A DNA stretch of 5,924 bases. It comes from Porticoccaceae bacterium (lineage in GTDB: Bacteria; Pseudomonadota; Gammaproteobacteria; Pseudomonadales; Porticoccaceae). This document shows, one piece after another, positions 5,856 through 5,924 of this stretch; position 1 is the stretch's first letter; every line of letters starts with the position of its first letter. A program made the translations under genes and the position numbers. The notes under the pieces are model-generated. The model saw nothing but the letters and a program-made list of their open reading frames with translations. It did no database searches and was not told where the DNA came from. Location of the stretch: positions 1-5,924 of the forward strand of contig JAHRWI010000318.1 in NCBI GenBank assembly GCA_019090225.1, given 5' to 3'.

Positions 5856-5924
5856 ACAGTTGATCTAGGTTAAAAGTTTTAGTCTCGATACAGCTAAAAG
5901 CGGGTCACAATATATTCACTAGCG

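Noticed and set aside
1..5924. Mobile element, CRISPR array, tRNA or rRNA, riboswitch, toxin-antitoxin or defence system
   Set aside because: No transposase or integrase motifs, no spaced repeats, no cloverleaf or conserved RNA segments, and none of the proteins carries a defence or toxin motif.

Overview
The window looks like chromosomal DNA from a heterotrophic gammaproteobacterium, probably a marine or aquatic lipid-, steroid- or alicyclic-degrading lineage. This rests on moderate GC, clear AGGAG-type ribosome binding sites, a catabolic set of short-chain dehydrogenases plus a thiolase, and a secreted DUF4124 protein, a family common in gammaproteobacteria. The taxonomic placement is inference; there is no rRNA or marker gene here.

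Layout, left to right. Positions 1-45 may hold the last 14 codons of an upstream gene. An NAD-type short-chain dehydrogenase/reductase (SDR; 86-844, +) resembles cyclopentanol/cyclohexanol dehydrogenases. A 250-base gap with a plausible sigma70-type promoter leads to a complete thiolase (1095-2273, +). A strong symmetric terminator (2291-2323) lies between the thiolase and a convergent second SDR (2374-3201, -), which has its own hairpin just after its stop. A 153-base divergent region separates that SDR from a serine hydrolase with a long unassigned N-terminal helical domain (3355-4443, +). This is followed, 68 bases later, by a small membrane-anchored DUF4760-like protein (4512-5018, +). A convergent DUF4124 protein with a signal peptide and a His/Tyr/Arg-rich tail follows (5085-5720, -). 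The last ~200 bases are non-coding and hold three copies of a 14-base tandem repeat and a perfect 14-base-arm inverted repeat.

How the genes may work together: the two SDRs and the thiolase fit a catabolic neighbourhood in which hydroxyl groups on a cyclic or acyl substrate are oxidised to ketones and a 3-ketoacyl-CoA is then cleaved thiolytically. The substrate cannot be read from this window. The hydrolase could release an acyl or alcohol substrate, but that is only inferred from position. I see no mobile element, CRISPR array, RNA gene, defence system or biosynthetic cluster, and no convincing evidence of a wholly new system. The items most worth a second look are the repeat/palindrome region upstream of the DUF4124 gene and the unassigned N-terminal domain of the hydrolase.
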